Positions 22,280 to 36,300 of a DNA stretch of 64,000 nt are shown one piece after another (position 1 is the first letter of the stretch; the number at the start of each line of letters is the position of its first letter). The notes beneath the pieces are model-generated. The model saw only the letters and a list, made by a program, of their open reading frames with translations. It was not told the DNA's origin and made no database searches. Both the position numbers and the translations under genes were made by a program. Source of the DNA: Pisaster brevispinus (Eukaryota > Echinodermata > Asteroidea > Forcipulatida > Asteriidae); assembly GCA_023634235.1 (NCBI GenBank), contig JAMKCF010000002.1:10067591-10131590 (forward strand), given 5' to 3'.

Positions 22280-23312
22280 CCCAGAAATGGGTTAGGCCAC
22301 ACTGGACCCTGTCTTGGGTCAATTCTGACCTGGTAGTTTTTAGAATGAAGAGAAATAAGATCAGTCATCGATTCTCAAGTATTAAACAACTTGTTTTTAA
22401 TGAGTATTGGTGTACAGGGTGGTTAAAAAAAAGAAGGTGTACCCACTTTTGACAGCCACTTTCACCTATTTACTTATAGGCTTTTACAAAGTCTTTGGGT
22501 GTGTTCAGTTTTCGCTACTGCAACATAATTTGAACATGACCTGTAAATTAATCTAGACTGCCTGAAAAATGAAATGTATATTTCAGTACACCAACTAATA
22601 TAACAAACAGTAGGGCTCTGTCATACACTTATTGCAAACTGTTTCCTCGTGGTACAAAAAAAATTATTACTATGCCCACGCCTGCCAAACACCAGTCCTT
22701 CTCATGTTGCGAATGTCTACGGGAAAGAGAAAGAACACCTAACATTCGTGACCTGTCACGCACACATTTGAATCAACCACCGTATCCCAGACTAGTTATG
22801 GAGTTCGCTTTGGACATCTGCGATTCGTGGTTTTTTATTTTCCGTAACATACTATAAAATAACAGCATCTTTTTTTTCAGTACACGCGGTGCAAATTGCA
22901 GTACCAACTTGAAAACTGTAACATCTGCCAATACCGACTTGTATTGCAATCATTAAAATCTACAATGCTCTACTGCACGGTGAGCTGCACAAAGTACATT
23001 CAACCTCAAAAATCGAACCATTACTTTATTGGACCTTGAAAGTACCCACGTGGACAATCATTGCACAATAACTGTTTGTTTGGTTTCTTTAGTTCTATAT
23101 ACAATGCAGAGATATAATATCTAGTTCCCAGTTCAATCCAGTCTACAATCCTGGTTCTAACTCGCTGGGCCCCGATCAATGTTGACTCTTAGTCTTATTG
23201 CGCTGTCTGCACTCCAGCTGGAGTGGTTACTTATGATGATTATTAGACTCATTTCATTTACTCGGTTAAGATTTCAACTGACATGCAACAGTACAAGAAA
23301 GTGAAATTTATT
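22280..23312. other. Spacer without recognisable gene
   Basis: I see nothing beyond short homopolymers. A GGGTCA-rich tail of the minisatellite fades out by about 22335. Confidence 0.5.
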
Positions 23313-23492
23313 CTAAGTAAGTAAGGTTTGCGGTGACATTATGTAAGAATCTCTTTTGTGAGTAGTCTTCTCCAGAAGACGGTCAGCAGAGCACGATGAT
23401 GGAAACGTCGAGCAGAAACCGGCTCTTCGCAGAGCCACCACTAACTCACAAAAGAGATTGTTATGGTTTCACCGCAAACCTTACTTACTTAG
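23313..23492. mobile_element. 180-bp terminal-inverted-repeat element (MITE)
   Basis: Arms of about 50 bp are inverted complements. The outer words are CTAAGTAAGTAAGGTTTGCG and its complement, and the inner words AATCTCTTTTGTGAGT and its complement. The flanks (A)ATTTATT and (T)ATTTATT suggest a 7-8-bp target duplication. The centre contains GGAAACGTCGAGCAG, a motif type seen again near 23720 and 54385. Confidence 0.8.
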
Positions 23493-26260
23493 TATTTATT
23501 CCACCATGCATAGCCTTAAGTAATATTTATTCCCAGTATGTTCCTATAATCCGATATTGGTTTGTTAATACATAGGATTGTCTGGAGAATATTCAGCGCA
23601 GCCTAGAATGTTGCCGTGCTCAACAAAATAAGTGGGTGGAACTCGTATACGCAGCAAGGGACAAGCCTAATAATTATTAAGTACTAAATCATTCAGCAGA
23701 AGATCGGATGACACTGCCCGAAACGTCCAGACTCGTTTCACCTCTTCTTCTCATTCGAACCCACCACTTCTTTCCAGAAAACGTTATTAATGTTATTACA
23801 TGGATGTACCCATGTTAGTACAAGTGCAGGTTTATTCTCACTATTAACACCCATGCAAAGCTTGAAAATATTACTCATAAAATCCTTATAACAAACTGAT
23901 AGACTTCTTGGCTGGATGTCATCATTCCAGTGGGTCGATTTCAATTCAAAAACCACAGGGTATTTTTCAAAAACAAAGTAGTTTACTTATGTCCATGCTA
24001 AATGCCTTCTGTTCAAATGAATGGCGTTTTATCGAACGGTAATATTATTGCGGTATTTTTTTTTTCAATCTCTTCAACAACTTGGCACAGGAATTGGGGT
24101 AAAAACATAATAACAGACCTATTCTTGGTGTGAAACGTTAATATTCGGTTTCTCGGAACACGACCACTGCGATTATATCCCCAATATCGGCTGTTGGGCG
24201 TACAACCACGATAAACGTCTTGTAGCAAGACTATACACAGCACCCCATGCGCACAGTTCAAAACGCCATTTCACATGTGGCGCAGTACAGCTATACCCCA
24301 TTACGTCTAATCGGAAAGGATTAAGACAAACTTCTTGATTTAGGATTTTGTGTTTCTATAATTACACCAGTTCATGCTTATCGCTAAGATTTATGGTTAA
24401 AAATACTCAGGCTTATTGACCGAGTGGATGTAACAATGATCGCGATTATCGGAGAATCGCACGGCAGTGGCATGATTGGTAATGATCGGCTGAAAATTAT
24501 ATTCAAAAAGGGGAAGTTTGGACTAAATTGCCCTGGATTCATTTATTCAGATGTTTACATTTCACACTTTTTCCTTAAACCAAACTGAGGAGTAAGTGCA
24601 AAAGGATGGACAGGTGATTTTTATTTATTTATTATTTTTTTTTTTTTTGGGGGGGATTATTATTATTAATTTTTTTATAGCATTATTGCTACTTTTCTTT
24701 TAGACATTTTCGAAAAGCTTTCGTTTTATAGGTTTACAAACAGTCAGGTCCTGCGTTGGGTTTATTATCGCATTGGGGTTCGGGGAGATCTGACGCACAA
24801 AAACGTAAACGTTCAAAGTGGAAACACCAGCCGGAAAAGTGGCGGAAAATTAAGTCCAATTTTAAATAGAAATTTGAGAGAACAATAACAACAGTTTTCT
24901 ACCAACATTACTTTAAAAAATACGGAATTCCAAATATAATTTAATTTAAATTTTAAGAGCTCAGTGATATTGTAGTTGACAGTTGACACCAGTCAAGCCT
25001 GAAGAAAACATTTCCATCTGAAATACTTACAAACTGGAAGAAAAAAATAGCATACAAAAACTGTCGAAAGCACCGTTGTTTATTTACCCCACAAAAAAGT
25101 GCAATGTGGAGAAAATCCCCCAAAGAACTCCAAACTGGGTCACCAAATTAGATGCGACTCGCACATGTAGGTTGGATGGTGTGCCGTAATGAACCTTACG
25201 CACATGACGTCATTTGAGTAGGGCGCCCTCGGCTGGAGGTCAAACAAAGGTTGAGCATTGGCCCATCCTGTGCGCCTTGCTTACACAAATTATTAGGCGT
25301 TTTCCATTGAGAGTACAAAAATGAACTTACTCTGGGAAAATAAAACAAATAAAATAAATAAAAAAGAAACTTTTTTTTATGCTGGCCACAACTACAAAAA
25401 TTGAACTTCACAAGTTTCCAATAGTTTGACAGGAATCTTTTAAAACAAGTTCAGTCTTGTTGCATTTAAATGCTCAGAATTAAAAGATACAGATCATGTT
25501 TTTTTTTAATTCACTGCCGTAAACCGAAAATAAACTTTAGAATCAGCTGACCGGGGCGGCTTAGCCTTGGTCCCGTTCTCTACCCCCACCCCTCCCGGCC
25601 CATAAACAGAGGCTTGGGATGTAGCTGATCATCCAACAAACCAACCTTCGCTCTAAAACATGGGTTTTGTTAGAATTAACACAACGAAACGATTGTTTTG
25701 TGAGTACGAAGAAAAGCATTTAAGTTCAAGGGTTCGTATCTCTACCTGTGCAGTGCGCAGATATAGAAACTTCACAGACCGACCATACTCACCCCTAAGC
25801 GATGTGGTGTGCCTTTCAATATTTTACGTTAATTAAAAAATAATAATAAATCAAGCCTCTATGATATTGTTTTCGTCTGGGACACTTTAATCTGACGGTG
25901 ATTTAAACAGGACCATATTGTGTGTTGGTTTTGCAGAGCAGCTCCTACAGGGATGATGAAATATGTACATGTATATGCATAATGTCTGTCATATAAACAC
26001 ACGGGTATAATATCACGCGTTACACCAGACTCAAATGTGCAATAACCATAAACTGAGGGCCGGGAACATTACATGATAAATCTTTTGCACACCATTTGCA
26101 CATGTGTTGAGCGGGTGACTCGAGAAATAATAACACGCAACCTATATAAAGCAAGGACTCCGAAGCTCATGCACACAGAGCTCGCAACCCCGAGCTCCTG
26201 TTTCCAACATAATACCATGCACGCAAGCGATCGTGCACAGCGCAAGTGGGATGTTTACTG
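23493..26260. other. Spacer without recognisable gene
   Basis: The DNA is AT-rich with a T-then-G low-complexity tract at about 24617-24656 and a GCGCCCTC word at 25223-25230. I could not find splice-bounded coding segments with family resemblance. Confidence 0.45.
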
Positions 26261-26270
26261 CTCATCCCTG

Positions 26271-26516
26271 ATTGGTCAATACACCTATAGGATGATCAGG
26301 TGGCCGCCCGGCCTTCAATTCATAAAATTAGCCGTGCGTTACTAGGCGTTTTCTGATTGGCTAAAACGTGTAACATGATTTTAACTCTATGAGAAGTGTA
26401 GTTTTTTATTCTGACCAATAAGCGCTCATGGAGTTCCTCGGCTGAGCACTATCACGACACTAGGTGTAGACCCTGGGATAAATAAGGGGGTACATTTTCC
26501 CTTTAGACATCACTCC
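26271..26516 (+). promoter_or_regulatory. Probable RNA polymerase II promoter of the PKS gene
   Basis: Three CCAAT boxes lie in a row (complement at 26271-26275 and 26356-26360, direct at 26415-26419). A TATA-like ATAAATAAG follows at 26478-26486. An initiator-type TCACTCC lies at 26510-26516, with its A at 26512, about 31 bp after the TATA-like box. No other coding sequence follows until the PKS, which is why I assign it there. The link to the PKS is inference. Confidence 0.5.
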
Positions 26517-26635
26517 ATTAATTGCCGGGTTAGAGAGAGGATTTCTACTCGCAGTGCTCAGTGATTTTCTTTCTAAGCAGATGGGATTTTCTGACTAACA
26601 CACCGGAGATATTTTGGTCCAAGGCAGGACGAATG
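26512..26635 (+). other. Candidate non-coding first exon (5' UTR) of the PKS transcript
   Basis: The segment from the predicted start site ends at a strong donor, ATG|GTAAGT (26636). It could splice to the acceptor TTTATTTCAG|AG at 30303/30304. It contains a five-codon upstream open frame (26581-26598, ATG to TAA). A second ATG sits on the splice junction and would run to a TAG four codons into the next exon. These could dampen translation of the main frame if the model is right. Confidence 0.4.
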
Positions 26636-29600
26636 GTAAGTTTACATCTGTCATTTTTTTTAGTCTCCTCCTCTCTATACAACATCATTTTAAAACATTG
26701 ATTGAGGTATTTACCAAGCAATAATCCAGATGGAAATGTTTGGTGTTGGTGTTGTAAGAATGACATTTTATAACAAAGCTAATAACTCACACTGTACAGT
26801 AAATACATTATTATAATGTTTTCCCGGAGTAGTCTTTGACGCGTTTTAACAAGGCACATTTATCACTCCTGCGTTTATCTGTATTGTTTACTTTCTGTGT
26901 TTTGATGGGGGTATGTCGGGTCGATGGTTTTCGATTGTGGTGGGGGGGGGGGGGGGGGGGGGTGCGCGCGCGCAAAGTCATGCCATGGGGTGATAAGTAA
27001 ATCGACTTGTTCATGAATAGGACACATGTCCACGACAAAGGGGTCATATTAGAAAGAAAAAAACATATATAAAATGATAATTTTAGTGAGCTAAAAGGCT
27101 TTTGGTTGCTCAAACATCGGCACCGCGACGACGTGGCAAAAACATTTTTAATCTTGTCTGACACAAATAATGATACTAAAATAAATTTAAAAATTGAGTA
27201 ATTAGCACATAAAAGTAAATGCCTCCTCTTGGTAATATAAAACATTATTTGAGATATGTCTTTGTAACAGTAAACGCGAATCTTATCCAAATTGTTTTAA
27301 TAAAATATTTGTGTGGAAAATTCCATTTTCATTTTAAGTCAGGGTAAGAATAGGCCTAAATGCAGTGCAGAGGAAGACAAAGCGGTGGCGGGGGGGGGGG
27401 GGGTATATGTTTAACGTCCAAAGCCGGGGACGGGTAGAAGATAGGGCAAAGAGACACGTTTTTTCAAAGCTTTCCCAGGGTACTTTTGCTGTCCATTCAG
27501 GCTCTGTTCAGCTAATGTTTTTATTATAGTGTATTTTTAATTCATTAATTCATTTCTTTTTGTAATTTTAAGACCTATTTATTTTACAGCCTATTAAGCT
27601 TGAAATATTTAGGTTACAGGTTTGGGTTTTACTATATACCGGAAAATGCTAGAAAACACCGGTCTTAGGTTGCTGAACATTTCCCGTGTTTTCTATAGTA
27701 GCTTTCCGGTATTTTCCGATCGTTTTCCGGTATATAGTAACACCGTTACAGATGTGTTACAGACGTTTTTCTTCTCCCCCCCTTTTTTTCGAACAATCCA
27801 CTCATTTCAGCCAGTTTACATGCAGAGACTTAAAATGTCACAATGCATGTCTTATTTTTTTGTTTTTACTTATACCTAAACTCTGAGACAGACAATTTTT
27901 TTAGGCCAACCTTGTTGAATGTCTGTAAAGGTTTTAAAAAAATGTATTTTTAATTTTTTTTTTACTATGAATCATTATAGGTACTGCCAATTTGTCACGA
28001 ATACTTAATTTGTTTTCACATAAATTATGCAAATTTTTATTATTATTATTATTATTTTAATTTATCAATAAATAAACACACTTCAACTTGAATATTCACT
28101 ATGTTTATGGTTTAATTTCCGTGTGCAAGATTGAAAATGCCTTACAATATGGAAGCAATGAATACATAACAATTCGATTTTTACTTTTCCCATCAGAATG
28201 TAACCACTTAAATACATTTTTGTTTTGCTGACTTAATTACACATTCGTTTGTATATTTAAAAAACAAGATTTATGATTAATATTATTTTATTTAGTTGTA
28301 TTTATTTGTTTGTTTTTTGGGGGAGGGCTACATTCCTTTTTCTTTGTACTTTTCGCTTTTGTATATTCATCAACTAGTTAATAATTATTGAGTATGTTGT
28401 GGTTTTTAAAAACAAAAATGTTTGGTACAGAGAGCAGGCCCTTTGTGCCCAAAATAAAATAACTAATTGTTTTCCTGATAGACTATGTTTCCCTGATAGT
28501 GCCGTGACCATTAAATCCATTCTCACATTACAGAGCCAATACCAAGGAAATAAATCCTTGGCAACAGCCTTTTTTCCCCCAGGAGTTTGCCAGGGTCAGC
28601 AATTCAAGTGTAAAAAGGTCAAGCAAATTCATCCTGGGCATTTCCTGAGAACTTCGTCCAATGTGAAAGGGGCTTTAAACAGCTTAAATGCACCAATTTG
28701 TTTCGTTCACACAAAAATTAAGGTTCTTTCACAAGAAATTTTAGCTTACCACCGTGTACTTCATGGTACCCACTCGCCCCAATAATTCACAGATGCTTTT
28801 GCAAACCAGACTCATCTTTCTCATTAAAATCCTCAACAAACATTCGCATCATAAGTTTCCATAATAAGGGAGATTTTCAATTTTGTTCATCAGAACATGG
28901 AAAGACTGGTTTGATTTGAAAACAAACAAACAAACAAACAAACAAACAACCCCACACCCCAACAACAACAAAACCCAAAAGCAAAAAAAAAAGCAAAAAT
29001 TACTAGCCAAAGTATTAGGATATAACAGAGTATGTCATATCAGAGTAGTATAGTCATACCAGAGTATTTAAGTCACCTGAGTATTTACCAAAGATTACCA
29101 GATTGTTTATCAGAATATTAAAGTCACACTGCAGTGTTAAAGTCATACCAGCGTACTTACAAAAGTCAAACATAAGCCTGAAAGGCTCAAGAACTGCATG
29201 AACCCATTATTTGTTTACTCTTTAAAATCAATAGAAAAATTCCATGGACACAGGACAGGTCTTGACCCAAAATATCCACCCTGTTCAAAGGGAAACCACT
29301 ATGTATTTTAGCCAAGAAAAAGAACAAGCAAAACAATACTTGAGATTAAAGTTGGACAAATTTTACTTGAAAAAAATCAAACAATTCACGTGTGGATATT
29401 AAATATTTTGAAGTTTTTTATTGTGGTGCCTGCCGTTTTTCCCTTAACAATCACACTAATCGAGGATCACAAAAATGAAATCAGATTTTTAAAAAGGGAG
29501 TACAAAGGCAAAATTAGTTTCTTTTTGCGTCTCAAGAATGTTTCAGAATTTGGCATGCAAAACAGAGCTTTAACACAATGCTGCAAACATTTTCTAGATG

Positions 29601-30303
29601 CATTGCCTGGATTTTGGAACATGTTTATTTTATTTGTTTTAAATCTTTAGACATATACACAATGATTACAAGTTGGACAGGGGCTGTCAAGGTTATACAA
29701 AAATATAAAAACTGTCATCTTAAGATGTGTACAACCAGACCCCTGCCAACGATAAAATAATTATACAATTGTAAAAAGGAGATTGCACTCAAACGCTATA
29801 AAATCACACAACGGTAAACATTAAAACAAAAGCAAATCCAAAACCTTGCAAAAACAGCACCCATAAAACACCATAAAAACAGGAGTCAGGGACAAACATT
29901 TAAAAACCCAAACAAGACAAGGTTCCAAAAGATCCCCAAAGCCCAACACGAATGGACTTAAAACCCTCTAAAGCCACAACAAACAAACAAATGGCACCAA
30001 AGAACATCTTTAAAAACCATGAAGCAGGAAATAAACAAAATAACAATTCAATAAAACATTCAATTAAAAACCACCCGCACTAACATACTAAAAGGTCCTC
30101 CCTCAGCATAATTCGAAAGGACTTGTAACCCTCCAAAATCAAAATATCCCTGGTATCTATCTATTGTGATGTCTTAATATCTTAAGAAATAAAGAGGATT
30201 TGTTGGCTTGACGTTTCCCGTTGGAATTGCAACGGTGGAGAAAGAACTTTGTCTTAGTAGTTCAACTGTTAGATTTCAAAAACATTTCCATGTTTTATTT
30301 CAG
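26636..30303. other. Probable 5' UTR intron of the PKS gene, repeat-rich
   Basis: It contains a G homopolymer followed by alternating GC (about 26941-26973), another G run (about 27391-27403), a TATTATTAT run near 28038, an AAAC microsatellite (28920-28948) and A-rich sequence at 29750-30110. Open frames here lack splice borders or family resemblance. Confidence 0.45.
27628..27741. repeat. Short inverted-repeat element
   Basis: Outer arms TTACTATATACCGGAAAA and its complement enclose about 80 bp that contain further CCGG-bearing half-repeats. It is probably a miniature transposon; I cannot fix a target duplication. Confidence 0.6.
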
Positions 30304-30357
30304 AGAACGAGTTAGCTCTGATCTTCTCGATACAGCGGAATTTATCAAGTTGTCAGG

Positions 30358-33300
30358 ATGCCCAGCAATCAAGTCAGCATGCATCAGCCGTCGGGTACCG
30401 AAAGGTTTCCAATTGCCATCGTCGGCATTGGTAAGTTTATACACAAATAAAATACAATAAATAGGAAAGATGTAACTTTTTCATGACTCACCTCTCCCTT
30501 GAAGTAAAGGTCTTCGTGCCTGACAATAAAGTAGTCTTTACTCATTTCCATGTAATCAGTAATTCCATCAGTGCAGACAAAAGAAAGGCAGACTGATTAT
30601 AGTTCCTGCTCATGTTTCTGAAAGAAAGAAACCAATAAACTTTGATAAGCTAAAACACAGGTCAGATCGTTGTCTAAGAAACCAAATGGACCTTTAAAAA
30701 TGAAACTGTGTGTTAATATTTGGCAATTTTAATAAGAACATCTAACCTCCTAACTCCTCCCAATTCCTCCCCTGTTTTTGATTAATTGAGCAAAAGCCGG
30801 ACATTGCGATATCTCAATGTGGAGGTTTGACAATGTCCAAAAATGTCTACCTGTTAGCCTTGCCATACTACTTAATCTACACCTCCTTCAGTCAAATATT
30901 TCTATAAAGATGGGCTCTAAGGTCAAATTCAGTTCGATGCACTCATTTTCCAAAAGATAAGGACAAATTTATAAAGTCTTATGTTAAAATGGTTTTAAAT
31001 GACATTGTACTTGAGACCCTTGCAGTATTTATTTTGTCAACATCCAGAAACATGCAATGACCTCACATTTTAAATATATGGGTCTGTTCAATTTTTTACA
31101 GAAAGTTTTACTTCATTTCTGAACTTCGATAATATTCCGCCAAATAGAATTAAATTTGACATTTTGACTGGCGCAAAAATTCATCTTTGGAAAGTACAGA
31201 CCATTTGTTGTTGATATCCACAATGACGTAATATTTCCAGTTTCGCTCTGGAAGAGCATCAAATAAAATGAAATTTTACACCCTTCTAACATGAGGTTAG
31301 AAACATGTAATGTTCCCCCAATTTCATAAGAACTCTTTTGGAAAATGGGTGCATCACAAAACTGGATTTAACCTTGGAGCAAAAATGCAGAAACAATAAG
31401 CTACTTTTTCTAAAGCTGCACATTCTCCTGCCTATCAAAATATTTGCCTGTCTTGAAGTTATCTTATTTAGTTTGGATTGAATACTTTTTATAAAATTCA
31501 CTTTCTTTTATCACAGGGTGTCGAATGCCTGGAGGTGTAGATTCACCACAAGCTTTTTGGGACGTCCTGGTCAACCAGCAAGACATGGTGAGCGAGGTAC
31601 CTGCTGACCGATGGTCACTGGAATCATTCCATGACCCTGACCAGACCAATCACAGCAAGATGGTTACAAGACGTGGAGGTTTTGTCCACAACATCGACAA
31701 GTTTGACAATACATTCTTCAAGATATCCCCCAGAGAGGCTTGTTCCATGGACCCCCAGCAACGCCAAATCCTAGAGGTCACATATGAAGCCTTTCAAGAT
31801 GCAGGTATTCTTCCCAGCACTCTTGGAGAATCCTGTGGTGTCTATATCGGCGTTGGGATGATGGACTATGCGGTGATGCTCACGGAAACCTCTCTCATCG
31901 GTCCTTACATGCATACTGGGACAGCCCACTCATCAGTTGCCAACAGGATCTCCTATGTCTTTGACCTTCGAGGACCCTCATTTGCAGTGGAGACTGCATG
32001 TGCTTCATCTATGACAGCGATGCACCTGGCTTGCAATGCTATCTGGGATGGAGAGTGTACACATGCTGTTGCTGGTGGATGCAACGCTTTACTCATTCCA
32101 GAAACTACTGTTGGCTTCAGCGCTCTTGGAGTCCTATCTCCTGAGGGAAAGTGCTGTCCATTTTCCAATGAGGCAAATGGTTACGTCAGGAGCGAGGGTT
32201 GGGGTGCGTTCATTCTGAAACCTCTTGAGGAAGCAGTGGCTGACAATGATCACATCTATGCTACCATCCGAGGCAGCTCCATTGCAGCAAATGGCTCCTG
32301 CAAAAGTCTCACTATGCCATCAGGACCGGCACAAGAGATGGTGATGAAAAGTGCATACGAGCGGTTTGGTATTCCCCTCTCATCTGTTCAGTATGTCGAG
32401 GCACATGGAACAGGCACACCAGTTGGTGACCCGATTGAAGCCGAGGCTATTGGAAGCATCTTTGGCAACCAGAGCACTAATCCAATCAAAATCGGATCGG
32501 TGAAGAGCAACTTCGGCCACAATGAGTGTGCAGCTGGGATCACTTCTTCAATCAAAGTAGCTTTAATGTTGGACAAAAATACACTGGTGCCAACTGTCAA
32601 CCACAGCAAGCCAAATCCAAACATAGACCTCCAAGGACTCAACCTTCAAGTCCAGACAACAATGCAACCACTGAAGGAGAAAACGGACGATGCCTTGTAC
32701 ACTATTGGCCTAAACAGTTTCGGATTTTCAGGAGCAGTTGCTCACATGATCTTTCAGGAGGCACCAAAGACTAAGAGGACTCCCCCTATTAAAACCGCTG
32801 GTTGGAAATTTGGGGATAAGGACATGACGGGAAGTCCAATCATTCTTCCTCTTTCTGCAAAATCAAAAGATGCCCTCCTTGATCTAGCTAAGAAGTGGCT
32901 GGAGTTTGACTGTGACCAAGATGCACTGAGTGTCATTTCATGGCAGGCAACCAGACGTGATCACCATCCATACCGTCTAGCTGTCACTGCTAACTCCAGT
33001 TCTTCCTGTCAACAGGGTCTTGAAGGTTTCATTCAGGGCATTGCATCTGATACAGTCGTGACAGGAACTGCCCCCCAAGACAAACCCAAAATCTGCTTTG
33101 TCTTTCCTGGACAAGGGCAGCAGTGGATAGACATGGGCCGCAAAATGTACACAGCCGAGAAGGTCTTCAAAAAAGCCATTGATAGCTGTGACTTGATCTT
33201 TAAGAAGATATCTGGCTGGTCACTGCTTGAAAACTGTGGCTTATTCAATGGCAATGCTATCAATCCAAATTCCCCCTACGCGTCAGTTGAAGATGCTCTT

Positions 33301-36300
33301 AATCAAGTGCAAGTGGTTCAACCAGCAATCACATTCATCCAAGTCGCCCTTCTACATCTGTGGAAAGACTGGGGCATATATCCTGATATTGTAGTTGGGC
33401 ACAGTGTTGGAGAAATCGCAGCAGCATACGCTTGTGGAGGTTTGTCCCTACAGGAAGCTATATCTGTGATTTTCCATCGTAGCCATGAACAGGCAAAGCA
33501 GACAGGAACCGGACGAATGGCAGCACTGAGAGCAACCAAAGAACAAGCCGAGAAGATCTGTCAGGATCATGAGCACCTCTACATAGCTGCAGTAAATGCA
33601 CCCGGATCAATGACCCTGGCAGGAAATAATGATTCCATAGCCGCTGTTGTTGAGAATAATCCTGGCAAGGCAAAGCAGCTCCGTGTTACTTGTGCCTTCC
33701 ATACTCCAGAGATGGATCCAATCAAGATTCCATTTGAGAAAGCCATGAAGGGTGTTGTTAAAGGAGATACTCAAAAGAGAGATGTACCCTTCTACTCCAC
33801 AGTGACAGGAGAGTACTACAGTGGTAGCTTCGACACAGAGTATTGGTGGCGTAACATTCGCAGTGCTGTACTCTTTCAGCCAGCAATCGAGGCTATACTT
33901 CAGGAGACAAAAGCTGACATTTTCCTTGAGATTGCAGCCTCTAACACCCTTCTTACCCCTATCAAGCAGATTTCTCATCTACTGGACCCTAAGAACCCTC
34001 CGGTGATAATCAACTCAAGCTTAAGAGATAAGGATGACTTGCAATCCGTGCAAAGAGCACTGAGTAATCTTTACACAAGTGGAGCATCTCTGGACTGGGG
34101 TAAAATAACGCAGAACACAGCCCAGTGGTCTGCTGTTCCATCGTACCCGTGGCAACACCAATCCTTCTGGTTAGAAACAGATGACAGACAAAAGCGTCGT
34201 CTTGGTCTTGATGATCGTACCATCAAAGGACAGGCTGGTAAATTTACTTTGGAGATGTTTCCCTTCCTTGCTGACCATGTAGTTGGAAACCGAATCGTCT
34301 TTCCGGGAGCTGGATATGTGGAGTACATGATACAAATGTGTTTCTCTGAAACAGAAAAACCGGCTCTGAAGAACATCAACTTCACCAGGGTTCTACCGTG
34401 GCCCGAGGACACAGATCCAAAGAAATGTACTCTGAAACTAGGGCTGATTAAAGATGGCTCAGCAATGCAAGTGACATGTGATGGAAACCAGCACTGTGAC
34501 GCTCAATTCGAGCCATCATCAAGCAAGACCAACGAAGCTTGTTTTGATCTGAAAGGAATCAAGGCTAGATGCACCAATGAGGTGAGCAGTGAGTTGTTCT
34601 ACTCCAGGCTGGAGGCGGTCGGTCTCAAATATGGACCTGCATTTCAGACAGTGGAGAAGATGTTCCTTGGTGATGGTGAGGCATATGCAATCTTGACTCC
34701 AGTTCAGGACAACAAGCAACGGATCCAGGTGACCCACTTCGATGCTACCTTTCAGCTTGTTCTGTCTGCAGTAGGTCCATTCAGTGCAATGTACCTTCCC
34801 ATACGTATTGACTCCATGTATATGACATCAGACTCTATCCCTCCAGGTAAACAGATCCTGGCCTACACCAAAATACTTGACTATGACAGTTCTAACATTG
34901 CAGCCGACATAACCATGGTAACTCTTGACGGTCATGTGCTGGCTGACATCAGAGGTTTCCTCGCTCAAAACTTCAGCGGCAGTCAGTCAAATGTTCCTAT
35001 TGAATCATGTGTTTACACCACCCACTGGCAACCAGACTCTGCAACCAAATTGTCAACATCACAACTTTTGAAGGGTTTTCTTGAGAAGAACATGAGTGAA
35101 TCATACAGTGATGAGTTTGCTGTTATCAAGCGGGCAGAAGAAGTACTCCCTGATCTTGAAGGAGTATGTGTATCTTACATTAGAAATGCACTCGCCAAAG
35201 ACTCAAGTACATCCAAGTACAAAACAAGAATCCAGGCCATCTCCTCTGACACGAAGGCCAAGTCTGTACCTTACAGCAGTATACCAGAGGTCCTGAGAAA
35301 CATCCTTAACAGAGTACCAGAGTTGGAGGTTGAGGTTAACTTGCTGAAGTCATTTGGGGAAGCTCTGCCAGAAACTCTATGCAATCCTGAAGTTGGGTTG
35401 TCCATCTTGCACCCTGATCAGGGGATAGATTGTTACTTTTTTGACTCAATGAGCACCAGGCTGTTGAACAAACCTACTTCACAAGCTCTTGTTAAGTCCA
35501 TCTCTGAAGCTGTCAACACAAAGAAAGTTGTTAGAGTACTTGAAGTAGGGGGTCACACAGGAAAACTTACCCGTACAGTGTTGGAACCTCTCAAAGACGC
35601 TGGCCTAACAGCAAATTTAGAATACGTCTTTGCAGCTGAGAGTAAGAAATTTCTCCAAGAAGCCCAAGACAACCTCGACAAGTTTGACTTTGTTGAATTC
35701 AAGCAGCTTGATATCAAGAAAAGTCCCCTAGAGCAAGATTACATAGCTGGCAGCTTTGATATGGTCATCTGCATCAATGCATTGCACTCCACAGACAACA
35801 CTCAGCAAAGTGTTGCATACATGACACGACTCCTGAGTCCTGATGGGTTGCTCTTCATCGTGGAAGACACAAATCTTAACTTCCTGACTGAGTTCTTCTC
35901 CTTGTCTACAGAAAATGAGTGCTGCTTGCTCCCTCAGGATCAATGGGTTAAAGTCATGGAAACTGTTGGACTCACGGATATTCAGTCAGTTTCACAACAG
36001 CACAAATTACTTCAAAGTGTGTACATGGGATGTAAGCCAGATTCTTCCATCCTTCTATCTCCATCTGATGTCTTGAAGCCCAGAGAAAACAATCTGGTGA
36101 TCATCCAGAATGACTGCAACGACTTGATTTCTCAGTTTCTCCAGAGCTACAAGGGAAAGTCTTTGAACATCAATTTCTCTTCATCCAAGTCCCTTGATCA
36201 CATTTTCAGTGAGCACATTAGTACACCTGTTGAAGTAATGTATGCATACAGTGAGGAGGATAGTACACTCCATGCTCTCTTGCGACTCTTCCAAGCAGTG

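Noticed and set aside
21468..22322. Long open frames of 229 (plus) and 284 (minus) residues across the minisatellite
   Set aside because: They are created by a 45-bp repeat unit whose length is a multiple of three and which lacks stops. There is no signal peptide, domain or splice context, and both strands are open at once.
28399..28785. 128-residue open frame on the plus strand
   Set aside because: It lies in a probable PKS 5' intron, has no recognisable domain, and its DNA includes repeat-like words such as TGTGAAAGGGGC. I see no evidence that it is translated.
28920..28990. A possible CRISPR-like or regulatory array in AAAC-rich DNA
   Set aside because: It is a simple AAAC microsatellite followed by A-rich sequence, with no spacers or regular structure.
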